Source: Eremothecium cymbalariae DBVPG#7215
Lineage: Eukaryota > Ascomycota > Saccharomycetes > Saccharomycetales > Saccharomycetaceae
Length of the DNA stretch: 64,000 nt
Assembly (NCBI RefSeq): GCF_000235365.1
Contig: NC_016451.1
Coordinates: 682,001-746,000 of the forward strand
Reading direction: 5' to 3'
Position numbers and translations under genes: made by a program. This document shows, piece by piece, positions 38,971 to 49,600 of the stretch (within the stretch, counting starts at the first letter, position 1; each line of letters starts with the position of its first letter). The notes below the pieces were generated by a model. It saw only the letters and a list, made by a program, of their open reading frames with translations. It made no database searches and was not told the DNA's origin.

Positions 38971-40516
38971 AAACATAGAGCGGTCGAGAGGCAGACTTTA
39001 CGTACTTTTATGGATATAGGACGTACGAATTGGTCATCGTGTTTTATCAGTAAATTGCCGGGAGGGCCGGAGGGGTTGTCTGGCTGGCACGCTCGTAGGG
39101 CGCTAAAAACCAAAACATATCAATCGATCCATGTAACGTACAAACACAAGGCTTTCTCAACGCTTCTTCTGTAAGTAATTCTCAGCCCCCTTTACTTGTC
39201 TGGGCTGGGAGGAGCAATAATAATAAAAATAAAGCAGACAAGCGTGGCCGGGCAGAACCGGTCAGAGCCGGTCAGGCAGGCAGCCAGGATGGTGTTTGCC
39301 TTCAGCTGGTTACAAGGGTAGGAAGCATGAGATATTGGAGTACATAAGGGCCAAAAGCTGCGGGCACGGACGGGAGTTGCAAGTTTTACCGATCTTGTTT
39401 AAGGTGTTACCGGAGATCATGGGGGGATTGGGCAAGCGAATGGCATCAGCGGGCAGACAGCGCGGAATCAGCGGAATATTTGTGCCGCGGGAAGGGCGTG
39501 GTTCGTTTCGCGGGCAGGCCGGCAGCAGCAGCAGGCAGGAGGGCCCCGTCCGGCCGTGTGTACGGGTTCCGACAACTTCGTTTCCTAAAGGGTAAAGGAG
39601 TGGTGTATAGGAAAGTTTGAGCTGTCGGGATACTCACTCCTGGTTGGCGAAGGGGTCTTTTTGTGTAGGAGGGCATGTGTTTATGTAGTAGGTATGTAGT
39701 GTAATTGTGAGATGCGCGTGACCACTGGGGACGTTGCGCGTGGTTAGTTAGGTTTAAAGAGTTGCCAACAATGTTAGAAGAAACATCAATTGGCTGCATA
39801 AAAATGCGCCCAGTTTTTAGGAAAGGGGAGGACATTGGGATGAATCAGGTCTTGGGGGCAAGCAGGGAACAGGCAGGGAAAAGGTTCATCGGAGCAGTAT
39901 TGTTGACAGATGCAAGGTGTCATGTCAGTTTGTTTGTTTGTTTGGTGGTAAGGATAGGAGCATGGGATAAGACGATGGAACGAGGGGTATATGTTGAAGA
40001 GGGCTAGTATTGGTACATATATGTTGCATTTTGTGGGCTATAATGTCTAATTGTGAGGAAGATGTAGTAGGAAAATCAGGATCATCGATGTCTTAACAGG
40101 AATGAAAAATAAAGGGTTCTTCGTGGAAGAACCAGAGAAAAACGAGAATTGATGTACAAAATGGACAAAAGAAAGAACAAAATTGCAGGGTACAAGGAGC
40201 CCAATCTCTGTTTGGTGGGTGGGAGGGTTCTGAATTGATATGTATCCAAGTGTATTTTATTCAGAATGGTGTTTTATCCTTTTGCAATAGATTATTTAAG
40301 TGAAAATGTTTTCGACAAGGAATTTGCGAGAAAAGTATATAATTATTGATTTCTGTTTGGAATCTTGCTTGGTTGTTAAAGATTTGTTCGAAGACAGGCC
40401 ACTGCAGAGGAGCACGAAGATAACAATAATCTTCCTATCAGATAATAAGGGCTCGGCTAGAAGACGGGATAGTTAGGATTGTACGTAGGTTTTTGATTTC
40501 AGTTTTGTCACGAGTA

Positions 40517-42034
40517 ATGAGTTTGTTCGAAGAAATTACAATTCAGCAGGTTGGCATTACATACAAACAACCTTTAGGGTTGTTTATTAATAATGAGTAT
40601 ACTGCGTCATCGGACGGTGGCAAGATTCAGACTATTAATCCTGCTACTGAAGAATATATTACATCTTTTTATGCAGGTACGGAGGAAGATGCTGATCGAG
40701 CAGTGGTGGCAGCTAGAGAAGCATTTGAAAATCATTGGAGGAAGACTTCGCCTAAGGAACGAGGTGACTTGCTTTACAAGTTGGCAAATATAGTGGAAAG
40801 AGAGAAGGTTTTGCTTGCAGCTCTTGAGACGTTGGATTCAGGGAAGCCTTATCACTCGAATTCTTTGGGGGATATTAATGAGGTGATCAAGGTAACGCGT
40901 TATTTTGCCGGTGCAGCTGATAAGTTTAACCAGGGCAATATTTCGTCTTCAAACCATGATAAATATGGTTATTCATTGAAGGTGCCGTATGGTGTTGTTG
41001 CTCATGTGATTCCTTGGAACTATCCTCTTTTAATGGCATGTTGGAAGCTTCAAGGCTGCTTAGCTGCGGGTAATTGTATTGTTGTCAAGCCTGCAGAGAA
41101 CACTAGTTTATCCTTGTTGTATTTTGCGCAATTAGTAAAGGAGGCGGGTTTCCCGCCCGGGGTATTCAACGTAGTTCCAGGGTATGGTCCTGTAGCTGGG
41201 TCTCGATTGGCTTTACACCCGGATGTGGATAAAATTGGGTTTACTGGGAGTACTGCAGTAGGTAAGAAAATTATGTCAATGGCCGGACAATCTAATCTGA
41301 AGGATGTGACATTAGAATGTGGGGGCAAGACTGCAGCTATTGTATTGGATGATGCTATTTTAGAAGATGCTATTGATTGGTTAACGCTTGGTATTTTCTT
41401 CAATTCTGGCCAGAACTGTACCGCAAATTCGCGTATATACGTGCAAGAATCGATCTTTGATGAATTTTTGAGCAAATTCAAAGAGAACACTTTTAAAAAC
41501 TGGAAGTTTGGAAATAACTATGACCCTTTCGATCCTGAATGTACGATGGGTCCATTGATTTCTAAAGTACAATACGATCGCGTGTCGGGTTACTTATCTC
41601 ATGGTAAAGAAACCGAAAAATTAGAAGCGATTGAACTTGGTGTTGTGAAGAATGGTATAGGATTCTTTGTTCCGCCAACGATATTTATTAATGTCCCGCA
41701 AGATTCTAAATTGTGCAAAGAAGAAATTTTTGGTCCAGTTGCTGTAATCTCGACATTTAAGAATTACGATGAGGCTGTAGCGCTAGCTAATGACTCAGAT
41801 TACGGATTGGCATCTTGCATTTTCACCGAAAATGTCCGCAAGGCAAATCAATTTGTTCGCGATGCAAGGAGTGGCACAGTTTACGTCAATTGCTCCAACG
41901 AAGATGATATAAGTCTTCCATTTGGCGGGTTCAAAATGAGTGGAATTGGTAGAGAACTCGGCTATGCTGGCATGGAATCGTATTTGCAACTCAAATCTGT
42001 TCACATGAACATTGGCAACCCTTCGTTTTTATAG
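40517..42034 (+). CDS. ALD2: Cytosolic aldehyde dehydrogenase, Ald2/Ald3 type
   Basis: NAD+-dependent aldehyde dehydrogenase. In S. cerevisiae the tandem stress-induced Ald2/Ald3 convert 3-aminopropanal to beta-alanine for pantothenate synthesis. From the ATG at 40517 the product is 505 residues (S. cerevisiae 506); an upstream in-frame TTG is not a likely start. No mitochondrial presequence. Motifs: VIPWNYPLLMACWK, the cofactor loop FTGSTAVGK, the catalytic Glu region LECGGKTA, the nucleophile Cys in FFNSGQNCTANSR, and EIFGPVAVIS. Only one copy is present where S. cerevisiae has two, and it lies beside CEP3 as YMR169C-170C do. Confidence 0.93.
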   Translation: MSLFEEITIQQVGITYKQPLGLFINNEYTASSDGGKIQTINPATEEYITSFYAGTEEDADRAVVAAREAFENHWRKTSPKERGDLLYKLANIVEREKVLLAALETLDSGKPYHSNSLGDINEVIKVTRYFAGAADKFNQGNISSSNHDKYGYSLKVPYGVVAHVIPWNYPLLMACWKLQGCLAAGNCIVVKPAENTSLSLLYFAQLVKEAGFPPGVFNVVPGYGPVAGSRLALHPDVDKIGFTGSTAVGKKIMSMAGQSNLKDVTLECGGKTAAIVLDDAILEDAIDWLTLGIFFNSGQNCTANSRIYVQESIFDEFLSKFKENTFKNWKFGNNYDPFDPECTMGPLISKVQYDRVSGYLSHGKETEKLEAIELGVVKNGIGFFVPPTIFINVPQDSKLCKEEIFGPVAVISTFKNYDEAVALANDSDYGLASCIFTENVRKANQFVRDARSGTVYVNCSNEDDISLPFGGFKMSGIGRELGYAGMESYLQLKSVHMNIGNPSFL

Positions 42035-42393
42035 TTAGTGCTATACCTTCTATATGATATTTAGTGATTCATTGACTTTCTTACATAAATGTAAGGTTCC
42101 CTAGTATTTTATCTTCAAGATGACCTGTCCTTCTATATGTGGAATGAAGCCTACAACCAATTAAAATATTGGGCACAGCTTATAAAATCGTTTAGCTCTT
42201 TTATAAAACATTTGTTATGGTTATAACTTATTTGAACATCATAATTGCATGTACTAATGTCTGTTCCAAGTATTCATTGATCACGTGAATCATTATGCTC
42301 CAGAGATCTTCAGGCTGGCGCGAACATTTCCACTATTACATAAAAACATCAGACACTATTGCATAAAGTTAAAAAGGCTGTTTAAAGGGATAA
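42035..42393 (+). promoter_or_regulatory. CEP3 upstream region with CACGTG
   Basis: 359 bases between tandem genes. ATCACGTGA at 42280-42288, about 110 bases before the CEP3 start, matches the binding site of Cbf1 (RTCACRTG). No AT-rich CDEII-like block or TTCCGAA motif is attached, so it is a promoter element rather than a centromere. Confidence 0.45.
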
Positions 42394-44190
42394 ATGGTGA
42401 TTGATTCATTCTCTCATAAGATTAACCATCCGTGTGTTATATGTTCTAAACGAAAGGTGAAATGTGATAGGTTATTGCCTTGTTCAAACTGTGTGAAACA
42501 CGGAAAGGAAGCAGAATGTTTACAGGGCTCAGATACGAAAAGGTTTAAGAGTAATACAAATGAATTAGATGCTTCATATCATTTATTGTGGCAGGAATAT
42601 GAACATTGGATTGTTAAGGTTGCTATTATGAAGAATAAGCTCAATAACACGGATGTTGTGTATGATATGAAGGCGGAAATAGAGGAGTTAGAATTTTGGA
42701 TGGTGTATTTGAATGCAGAGGCATCATTCAAGCTCCTGGATTATTCTATGGAAAAACTCGGTGGCCTGTGTTTTGGTTGTATTTCTGATATTGGTGAGCT
42801 GTATCTAAAGTTAGAGGAATACTGGGCTCGCCAGGAAGACAAAGACTATACCCTGTCGGTTGACGATTACCTTTGGGGCTCACTAATTTGGTCTGTGCTA
42901 ACTATGGCGATTTACTACATACCTTTGAATGACCTATCTGATATTCTAAAACCAAAAATGGTATGTGAATGGTACAATGTTCACACAGAATCTACTTGGA
43001 CAGAGGAATTGCAGTATAATTTATATTACGGATTCCAAAAGGCAACAATTTTGCAGCTTAAATTAGCAAACTTTACTGCATTTCCGGATATTAGAATAAT
43101 ACAGACATTTTTAATTCTATGCTCAACATCATTTGTCCAACTAGACGTCTTTTTTGCGGATAGTTTATTGACTCAATGCTTACATATTAGTAAATTCCTT
43201 CAGATTGACAATTTCAGGCCTATGGTAACTGATTCCACCTCTTTAAGGCTAAACAAGTTAATGGCTCAGAAATTATGGTATAGACTATCTATATGTGATT
43301 ACCTACAATCAGGGCCTAATAAGAAGTTAGCAATTCACACAGAGAATGAATCCTTAATCACGCATGCAGCCTACTACGAAGAATTGCCAAATGTTGATGT
43401 ATATAGTAGCGAACCTACATTTGAAACACTTCTATGGAAGCTAATATCTTTGGATCGTGACCTAGAAAAATATGATCTAAGGAAACCAACTTTGAAATCT
43501 TTAGATGCTATTATAAGGCAGCTTGATATATTTTCGGTTAAAGTTGATTCGATCGAAGATACTGAGTCTTTTAGTTCAAGGTTTGAACATTTTATCTCCC
43601 GCTTGACATTAAACTTAACTTACTGGAAAGTATCCAAGTTAATGTACGTTTACTATAGATCTTCTACGGCCTATGACAGGATGAAAACCTACACAAAAAT
43701 TATTATCGCATTAATTTTGAGGAACATTAAAAACCACTCCTCGAACTTCAACAAATTCCCATATGTATCTTACGCCCTGTCATTACTAATGGGATATCAT
43801 AGCATTCGAAATGTTTTCTCTAACTCTGAAGGAAATGAACAACTGGTAATAGATTTAAATGAACTAATGGAAACTGCATCCTTAACTGTCCAACCTTCGT
43901 GTGCAGCTGTATTAGAGATTTCAAAAAGAATCAGGAAGTTGGAATCCATTTGGAAAACAGTGAAGGTTATTGATAATGATGATCCCTTACTCCATCCAGT
44001 TTTCAAGATCTTGCAAAATGACATAAAACTTGTACGTTCACAATTCAACCGGATTCCGAAGATTTTCAACTATGGACCGACTGTTGCATCAGAAAACGAA
44101 GAAGACACCAAGGAAGTCCCAGAGTTTAAGGCAATTATGAAAACTTTCGAAAAAAAATATGACATTCTCAAGATAGTTTATGACTTTTGA
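42394..44190 (+). CDS. CEP3: Kinetochore CBF3 subunit Cep3
   Basis: DNA-binding subunit of the CBF3 complex that recognises the centromere element CDEIII and nucleates the point-centromere kinetochore. The 598-residue product (S. cerevisiae 608) starts with a complete Zn2Cys6 cluster (Cys14, 17, 24, 30, 33, 42). The rest is a long helical domain of the fungal transcription factor fold, which dimerises in the yeast protein. It could be mistaken for an ordinary zinc-cluster regulator, but the neighbours (ALD2/3 before, convergent MLH1 after, 23-base gap) match YMR168C exactly. Its presence implies that this species uses point centromeres. Confidence 0.9.
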   Translation: MVIDSFSHKINHPCVICSKRKVKCDRLLPCSNCVKHGKEAECLQGSDTKRFKSNTNELDASYHLLWQEYEHWIVKVAIMKNKLNNTDVVYDMKAEIEELEFWMVYLNAEASFKLLDYSMEKLGGLCFGCISDIGELYLKLEEYWARQEDKDYTLSVDDYLWGSLIWSVLTMAIYYIPLNDLSDILKPKMVCEWYNVHTESTWTEELQYNLYYGFQKATILQLKLANFTAFPDIRIIQTFLILCSTSFVQLDVFFADSLLTQCLHISKFLQIDNFRPMVTDSTSLRLNKLMAQKLWYRLSICDYLQSGPNKKLAIHTENESLITHAAYYEELPNVDVYSSEPTFETLLWKLISLDRDLEKYDLRKPTLKSLDAIIRQLDIFSVKVDSIEDTESFSSRFEHFISRLTLNLTYWKVSKLMYVYYRSSTAYDRMKTYTKIIIALILRNIKNHSSNFNKFPYVSYALSLLMGYHSIRNVFSNSEGNEQLVIDLNELMETASLTVQPSCAAVLEISKRIRKLESIWKTVKVIDNDDPLLHPVFKILQNDIKLVRSQFNRIPKIFNYGPTVASENEEDTKEVPEFKAIMKTFEKKYDILKIVYDF

Positions 44191-44213
44191 ATAGAAAGCT
44201 GAACATCGCATTA

Positions 44214-46473
44214 TTAGCATCTTTCAAAGACTTTGTATAATCCAGGTAAGTTTGCTATTTCAATAACATCCTTTAACAATCCCTTTGGAGCTAGTAATCT
44301 TCTTTTGATTGTTGGAAATATAACCTGTTCTAGCACAGTACTCAAATATTCTGTCTTTGATACAGCCTGTGTCCTGATTTCTTGAGTGACAGAAACATCA
44401 TCCTGATCTACATGCTCAATAATTTCTGGTATATAAAACAATGCTAATTGTTTCAGTATTCCATCCAAGCAGTCCTTCTCAGAACCCCAGTTAACTTTAG
44501 TACCCATTCTATATATAAAAAAAGGAAGTTTTGACAACGGGGGCATATAATCTTTCAGTAGCAAAGGAACACAATTAATTCTGACATCTTGGATTGAATC
44601 ATCACCACCTTTCAATTCAATTGAATAATACTCATCTAGCATTTCCTTCATATTCCACAATCGCTTGATTATTTCATCCATATTGGTTGATGAAAGATTA
44701 TCAATTCTGGAAAGCAAACTAGAGAGGAGTAGACCTTCTTTATTCTCTAATTCGTCATGTATGTATATTTTACCAAAGTTAGCAAAGTCAGTTAAACCAA
44801 TCTGATAAAATAGCTCATTGCATAAAGACCCATAATCGACCAAAAATAACTTTAATCCATGTTGAATCGAAGCCAACCTTCTAGTTTCATCAACAATACC
44901 GATATAAGTCATATCAGCAAAGACTCCTGTTAGTTCCTTGTGAGTTTCATTATCAACAGTTTCTTTAAGGCTCTTGATACTTGTCAAGTTAACATCGATC
45001 CTCTCCCGTTGGACAACTTCATATGTGTTATGCAACAATGATTTAATAATTCGGCTGTTATTGCTGCAATTTTGACCGACTAATGTCTCATGTCCTTCTT
45101 CTTCAGGTGTACCTCTTCTAGGAACAATTTCCGTATTTTCATCACTTTCTAATAGCGGTTTGGGCTTCGTTCTTATAGAGGTTGAAAACGATGCGTGTAT
45201 TTTAGGTTGGCTGGATCTAATGAAGTTGGTTATTTTGGTTTGTGAGGAGTCCGTTCGAATAAGCTTGTTTTCCTGTCTTTTAATCTTGGATATCGCGCTG
45301 TTCATAGATGTAGATGATGTTCCAGGAGAAGCATTATCGATTGATATTAATTTATTCGTAACGAGGCTCCCAGGCTTGAAAGACTTGGATGAAGCGATCT
45401 TTTGTAATTCCTCTTGAACTTTATTAGAAATACATTCTATAATTTCATCTTCATGCAAAAATCTAACCTCTCGTTTAGTAGGATGAACGTTAACATCAAC
45501 ATTAGCCGGAGCGATCACCAAGCTTAAGTAAATAAAAGGCTTGCTACCCTTAGGTAAAAAATTGCTGTAAACCTGAAACAAAGATCTTCGCAGGGGATCA
45601 CACGAAACTAATCTATGGTTAATAAAAAATATTGCCGGAATTCCCTTCTTAATATTGTAATTCAGATTTGAGATCTTGCCAGAGTTTTCCACAATTCCGT
45701 ATTCTCTATTATCTTGCATATCAAGTGATATTAAATTATTCGATACTTGGCTACCGAATATTGATCTGATTCGCTCCTGTCTTGTCGCTTCTGAACGAAC
45801 ATTTAATGAAAACTGTGATTCCCCGAATTTCTTACATGAAAACCCAACGTTGTCCGTATGAATGGCATATCTACAAAGGACATCCAAAATTTTCGCAAAC
45901 TCTTCAGCAGATGATCTTAAAGAACGTAACCTAGAAGGTATGTTATAAAATAAATCTTCAACAATAATGACAGTTCCATCTTTACCAGCTGTTGGTTTGG
46001 AATCAGAAGTAATTTTACCGTTTTTATATGACGTTTTCCACGCACAAGTATCGTCTTTAGTCTTGGTTATAACCGTCAACTTTGCAATATGAGAAATACT
46101 CGCCAAGGCTTCACCCCTGAACCCATAGGTCTGAATCTTGTTCAAATCTTCAAATGTTGTTAACTTCGATGTAGTAAACCTTTCACATAAAATTGGCAAA
46201 TCATCTTTCATTATCCCACTTCCGTTATCCACAATTTGGAGTAATCTAACACCACCTTCTTTTATTAATACGTCTACATGCGTCGCCCCAGCGTCAATTG
46301 AATTCTCCAGCATTTCTTTCAAAGCATTGACAGGAGAAATAATAATTTCTCCTGCTGCAATTTTATTCACTACAGAGGCATCAAGCGCCTATTTATTCAG
46401 TTAGTACATAATTCCAATGAATCATCAAATAAACAAAATCCTAGCATACCTTTATTCGAGATGCAGCCGACAT
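44214..46473 (-). CDS. MLH1: DNA mismatch repair protein Mlh1 (spliced)
   Basis: MutL homologue that pairs with Pms1, Mlh2 or Mlh3 in mismatch repair and meiotic crossing over. Exon 1 is 46450-46473 (codons MSAASRIK) and exon 2 is 46388-44214, starting ALDASVVNKIAAGEI, for 732 residues (S. cerevisiae 769). GHKL ATPase motifs: the Asn-containing ENSIDAG, DNGSGI and YGFRGEALASI. VNVHPTKREVRFL follows. The C-terminus ends in the conserved FERC, which completes the Pms1 endonuclease site. Without the intron the frame would begin only at a GTG within VNKIAAGE, so the spliced model is needed. S. cerevisiae MLH1 has no intron. Synteny is YMR167W. Confidence 0.95.
46389..46449 (-). other. MLH1 intron
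   Basis: 61 bases. The 5' site is GTATGC (C instead of the usual T at position 6), the branch point is a perfect TACTAAC at 46400-46406, and the 3' site is TAG at 46389-46391, about ten bases downstream. Phase 0. If retained, translation stops two codons into the intron (GTA TGC TAG). Confidence 0.92.
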
Positions 46474-46529
46474 TAATATCCTGTTGTGGTTCTTTACATG
46501 TTAGTACAAGTTGATGTATCAATTCAAAG

Positions 46530-46535
46530 ACGCGT
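46530..46535 (-). promoter_or_regulatory. MCB element upstream of MLH1
   Basis: ACGCGT, the MBF (Mbp1/Swi6) core site, lies 57 bases upstream of the MLH1 ATG. MCB boxes drive G1/S expression of many yeast replication and repair genes; its function here is inferred. Confidence 0.5.
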
Positions 46536-46691
46536 TTCAATCAGAAAAAATATTACCCGGGATTATCACCAACAAGGAATTACCAGAAAGATCATAAATT
46601 TATAACCGTATATTTAAAACTAACATAGTATGGGTCCATTATATATCTATGAGATGAATATAATAATAGCGAATATCAAAAGCAAACTGGT

Positions 46692-49600
46692 TTATGTGAC
46701 TAGTACGTCTCCCAATATTCGCCGGCTTTGAAAATTGTTCAGAGATTCCCTAAACATCGTTTTCATCCTTTCATTCCCCAACATGAATTTTACGACCCAC
46801 ATCCTTAAACACTCAGAAGCTTTCTGAGAAATATGCTGTATAGTGTTGCCATCTTGGCCGAATTTTATGAGTAGGAATGACGGCAGTAATATTACTAGGA
46901 GAGGAAGCCAAAATAGTAATAACATCTTATCATTTTGGAAGTTTGTCCGTTCTTGGAAGAATCTATTAAACCTTGCTTGAAGGGCTTCATCTTCATCTTC
47001 AGAAGACGTTTGTAATTCATCAGCAAGGATAGAAGGACAAGGGTTATCGAATATCAAATTATGTGGTGTATGTGGAGTTGCTGAGGACACTTGTAACTTT
47101 GAATCTAATACTACCTGGTTTTCGGTAGACGGGAATAAATCCTCATAGTTTGGCGGACTGTCATTAAAGGCACTCAGAACCCTGTTCCATAGAGAATTTT
47201 CATGACTCGACGTATTCCTGTTTGAGTTTTCGTGGCTATCTACATTGTTGGGCGATATACTCACTTGGCTTAGGATTGTCTGTGTGCGTGTCCTTACAGT
47301 GCTACTTCCCCTAATGGAACTGGATGTAGCATCATCATCAATAACGGGTGTGTGACCACGGAAGTCTGCTTGTTCCGAAGATTCATCATTATAAAGCAGA
47401 CTCTCATCACCATCCTCTTCATAATTGCTTGACTCTTCTTCCGAACCACTCGAAAAGCTGCCATAAATGGATTTTGAATCATCAGCATGAAAGGCTTCTT
47501 CAACTGAATTTATTGACTCTTCGTCAAACAAGCTTGACTGACAACTTGAAACAGACAGTTTTCTCTGTCCTAAGTTATAACTGTCAAACTCATAGTCAGA
47601 TTTTGTTAAAACGTCCATTACCTCATTGAAATAATGCTTATACCTTTCATCATTTGTTTGGTGGTTAGCTAAAAACAATCCCACCGGGTTTGTACCGTTT
47701 TTGGCTTCTGTTGAAACCTGAGCCTTGCACTGAACCAATAACCTTATTATTTTGGCATCACCATTTAGGCAGGCAAAATGGAGCGGAGTGAAGCCGTAAG
47801 AGTCTCCTACTTCAACACGTGCGCCTTTTCTAACTAACAAGGAAACTAGTTGATGGTATCCTTTTAAACAAGCTAAATGTAACATTGTATGGCCCTCTTC
47901 AGTGCACATGGACAAATTAGAGGTTGGGTTGAGCAATTTGATAACCTTGACTAACAGATTTTCATCAGAATATAACAGTTGATTTCTATACATCTGACCG
48001 CTATTTGGAACATTGTTAGGGGTTGAGTCGCTTGATGAGCCTGCATCACTACCAATAATGCGCTTAGCGATGTTCCTCGCATCTTCTAATTTTCCATTCA
48101 TTTTTAAACCAACAATCTGAAGGGCTAGTTCGATCAACTGCCTATCGGTATCATCCACATAAGTGAAAATAACAGTGCTTTTTGGCAATACACCCAACAT
48201 GTCCTGCTCTAAATCCTCTTGGCTAAAAACAGAAACCAGAACCTTCCCGGGAGACGCAGCAGGAGGTAAATATGTGACTATGGTTGAATCGCTCCAGCAT
48301 TGAGTTGAAAGGGCCCTATTTTCACCAAATTTTACGATATCGCCCGGTCTAAAGTTGGTCCCTAACAACGTAACTTCGGTACCGCCCTTAATTGGCCCTT
48401 GGTTTGGAATAACACGATGAATAAATGGCTTATTTTGTTGTGCTATTTGTGATTGTTTAGGCAGCGCTGCATGTTGTTGCAATTGAGTCATAGAGGTCAA
48501 GTGATTAGAACTCGCCACAGCAGCAGACATAGAATATGATCTATCAGAAGCAGAAACAGCACCCCTTGAAGAGGTCTCTAAAATTGGGAAAGGTGGGTCG
48601 GGCCATGTCCTCTTCCTTTTGTAACCGCTGGCACGCTGTGCAGCAGCTGCAGATGAGCTAGCGAAGTGGAGAGAATGAGAATGTTGGGATAAATCAGCGT
48701 TGCCCGTTGTTTCTGAACTATCTGCACCGATTGAAGAGGGAGAGAGCATTGGTGCATTGGTTAAAAATTGAACTCCGGTAGACGTTGGGGGCTCCTTGTT
48801 ATTTGAAGAATTTTCCGCCCCGCTGAAATCACTAGTTGGAGCGGTACTACATTCACCTGCAGTTTTAGCCAATGAGGACAGATCCGTAGCTGAATTTGAT
48901 TCACCCCCTTTTAGCCCTTCAGCGACCCGCTTGTTAGACTTCTTATCCATAATCATAATTGGTGACGTTACATTCTTAGCCAGTATTTCGCCGTTCGCAT
49001 CGCGTAAAATAAACATCACTCTGAAACCCTCGGGCTCTTTATGGTGCCTACAATAACATACGATTCTCGTAGATAAGGAGAATGACTTAGATGTTGGCGT
49101 ACAATTTTCCTGCTTGATTAAGAATACCTGCTTACTGTTGAATACGACCGCCCGCCTATTTTCATTGTTACACCATATTAAATTATCACTCAATCCTGAC
49201 TTGCGTCTTGCCGCACGTCGCTGTTCCCTCTTAACACACCGATTGCAAACATAAGTAGCCTTGTTGTTTGACGTACAGATCAAAAAAGCCTCTAAATACA
49301 GCATTTCGTTCCTAACATCAGGTGGATTACTGCCTTCATCCGCACGGAGATACAACTTTTGTTTTGTAATGCAGTCACTAGGTAGATGAATTAGGTACTG
49401 TTTTGGTGCCGGAGATATAGTTAAATCTAGCTTTATCTGTGTCTCTACACGTGATCGAGTGGGCATATCAGATACTGTCAGGGTATACGGCAACTTTGAC
49501 ATGTCAAGGTCTAAAAAGTCCACAGGATTCAGATAAGCAGTCCTCAAGGGCTCAGTACGACCAAACTCTAGCCTCTGATTAAAGAAATTTTCGCATTGCT

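Larger units (their letters stand above)
37818..40516. promoter_or_regulatory. 2.7-kb PHO2-ALD divergent intergenic region
   Basis: The longest gene-free stretch here, between two divergent start codons. From the PHO2 side it contains a polypyrimidine region with a CTTCTG/CCTCTG-like hexamer repeat (37991-38045), a GTTC tetranucleotide repeat (38496-38514), a G-quadruplex motif (38944-38970), and a GC-rich island (about 39240-39560) with tandem CCGGTCAG units at 39258 and 39268. A TTTG repeat is near 39925-39942. Open frames up to about 145 codons exist on both strands but look like compositional artefacts. A large regulatory region or a non-coding RNA is possible. Confidence 0.45.

Noticed and set aside
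39296..40007. Open frames of 81 to 129 codons in the GC-rich island
   Set aside because: They overlap on both strands, lack recognisable motifs and are expected in GC-rich DNA poor in stop codons.
42280..42288. ATCACGTGA upstream of CEP3 as a centromere CDEI
   Set aside because: No long AT-rich element or CDEIII follows in either direction; more likely a promoter site.
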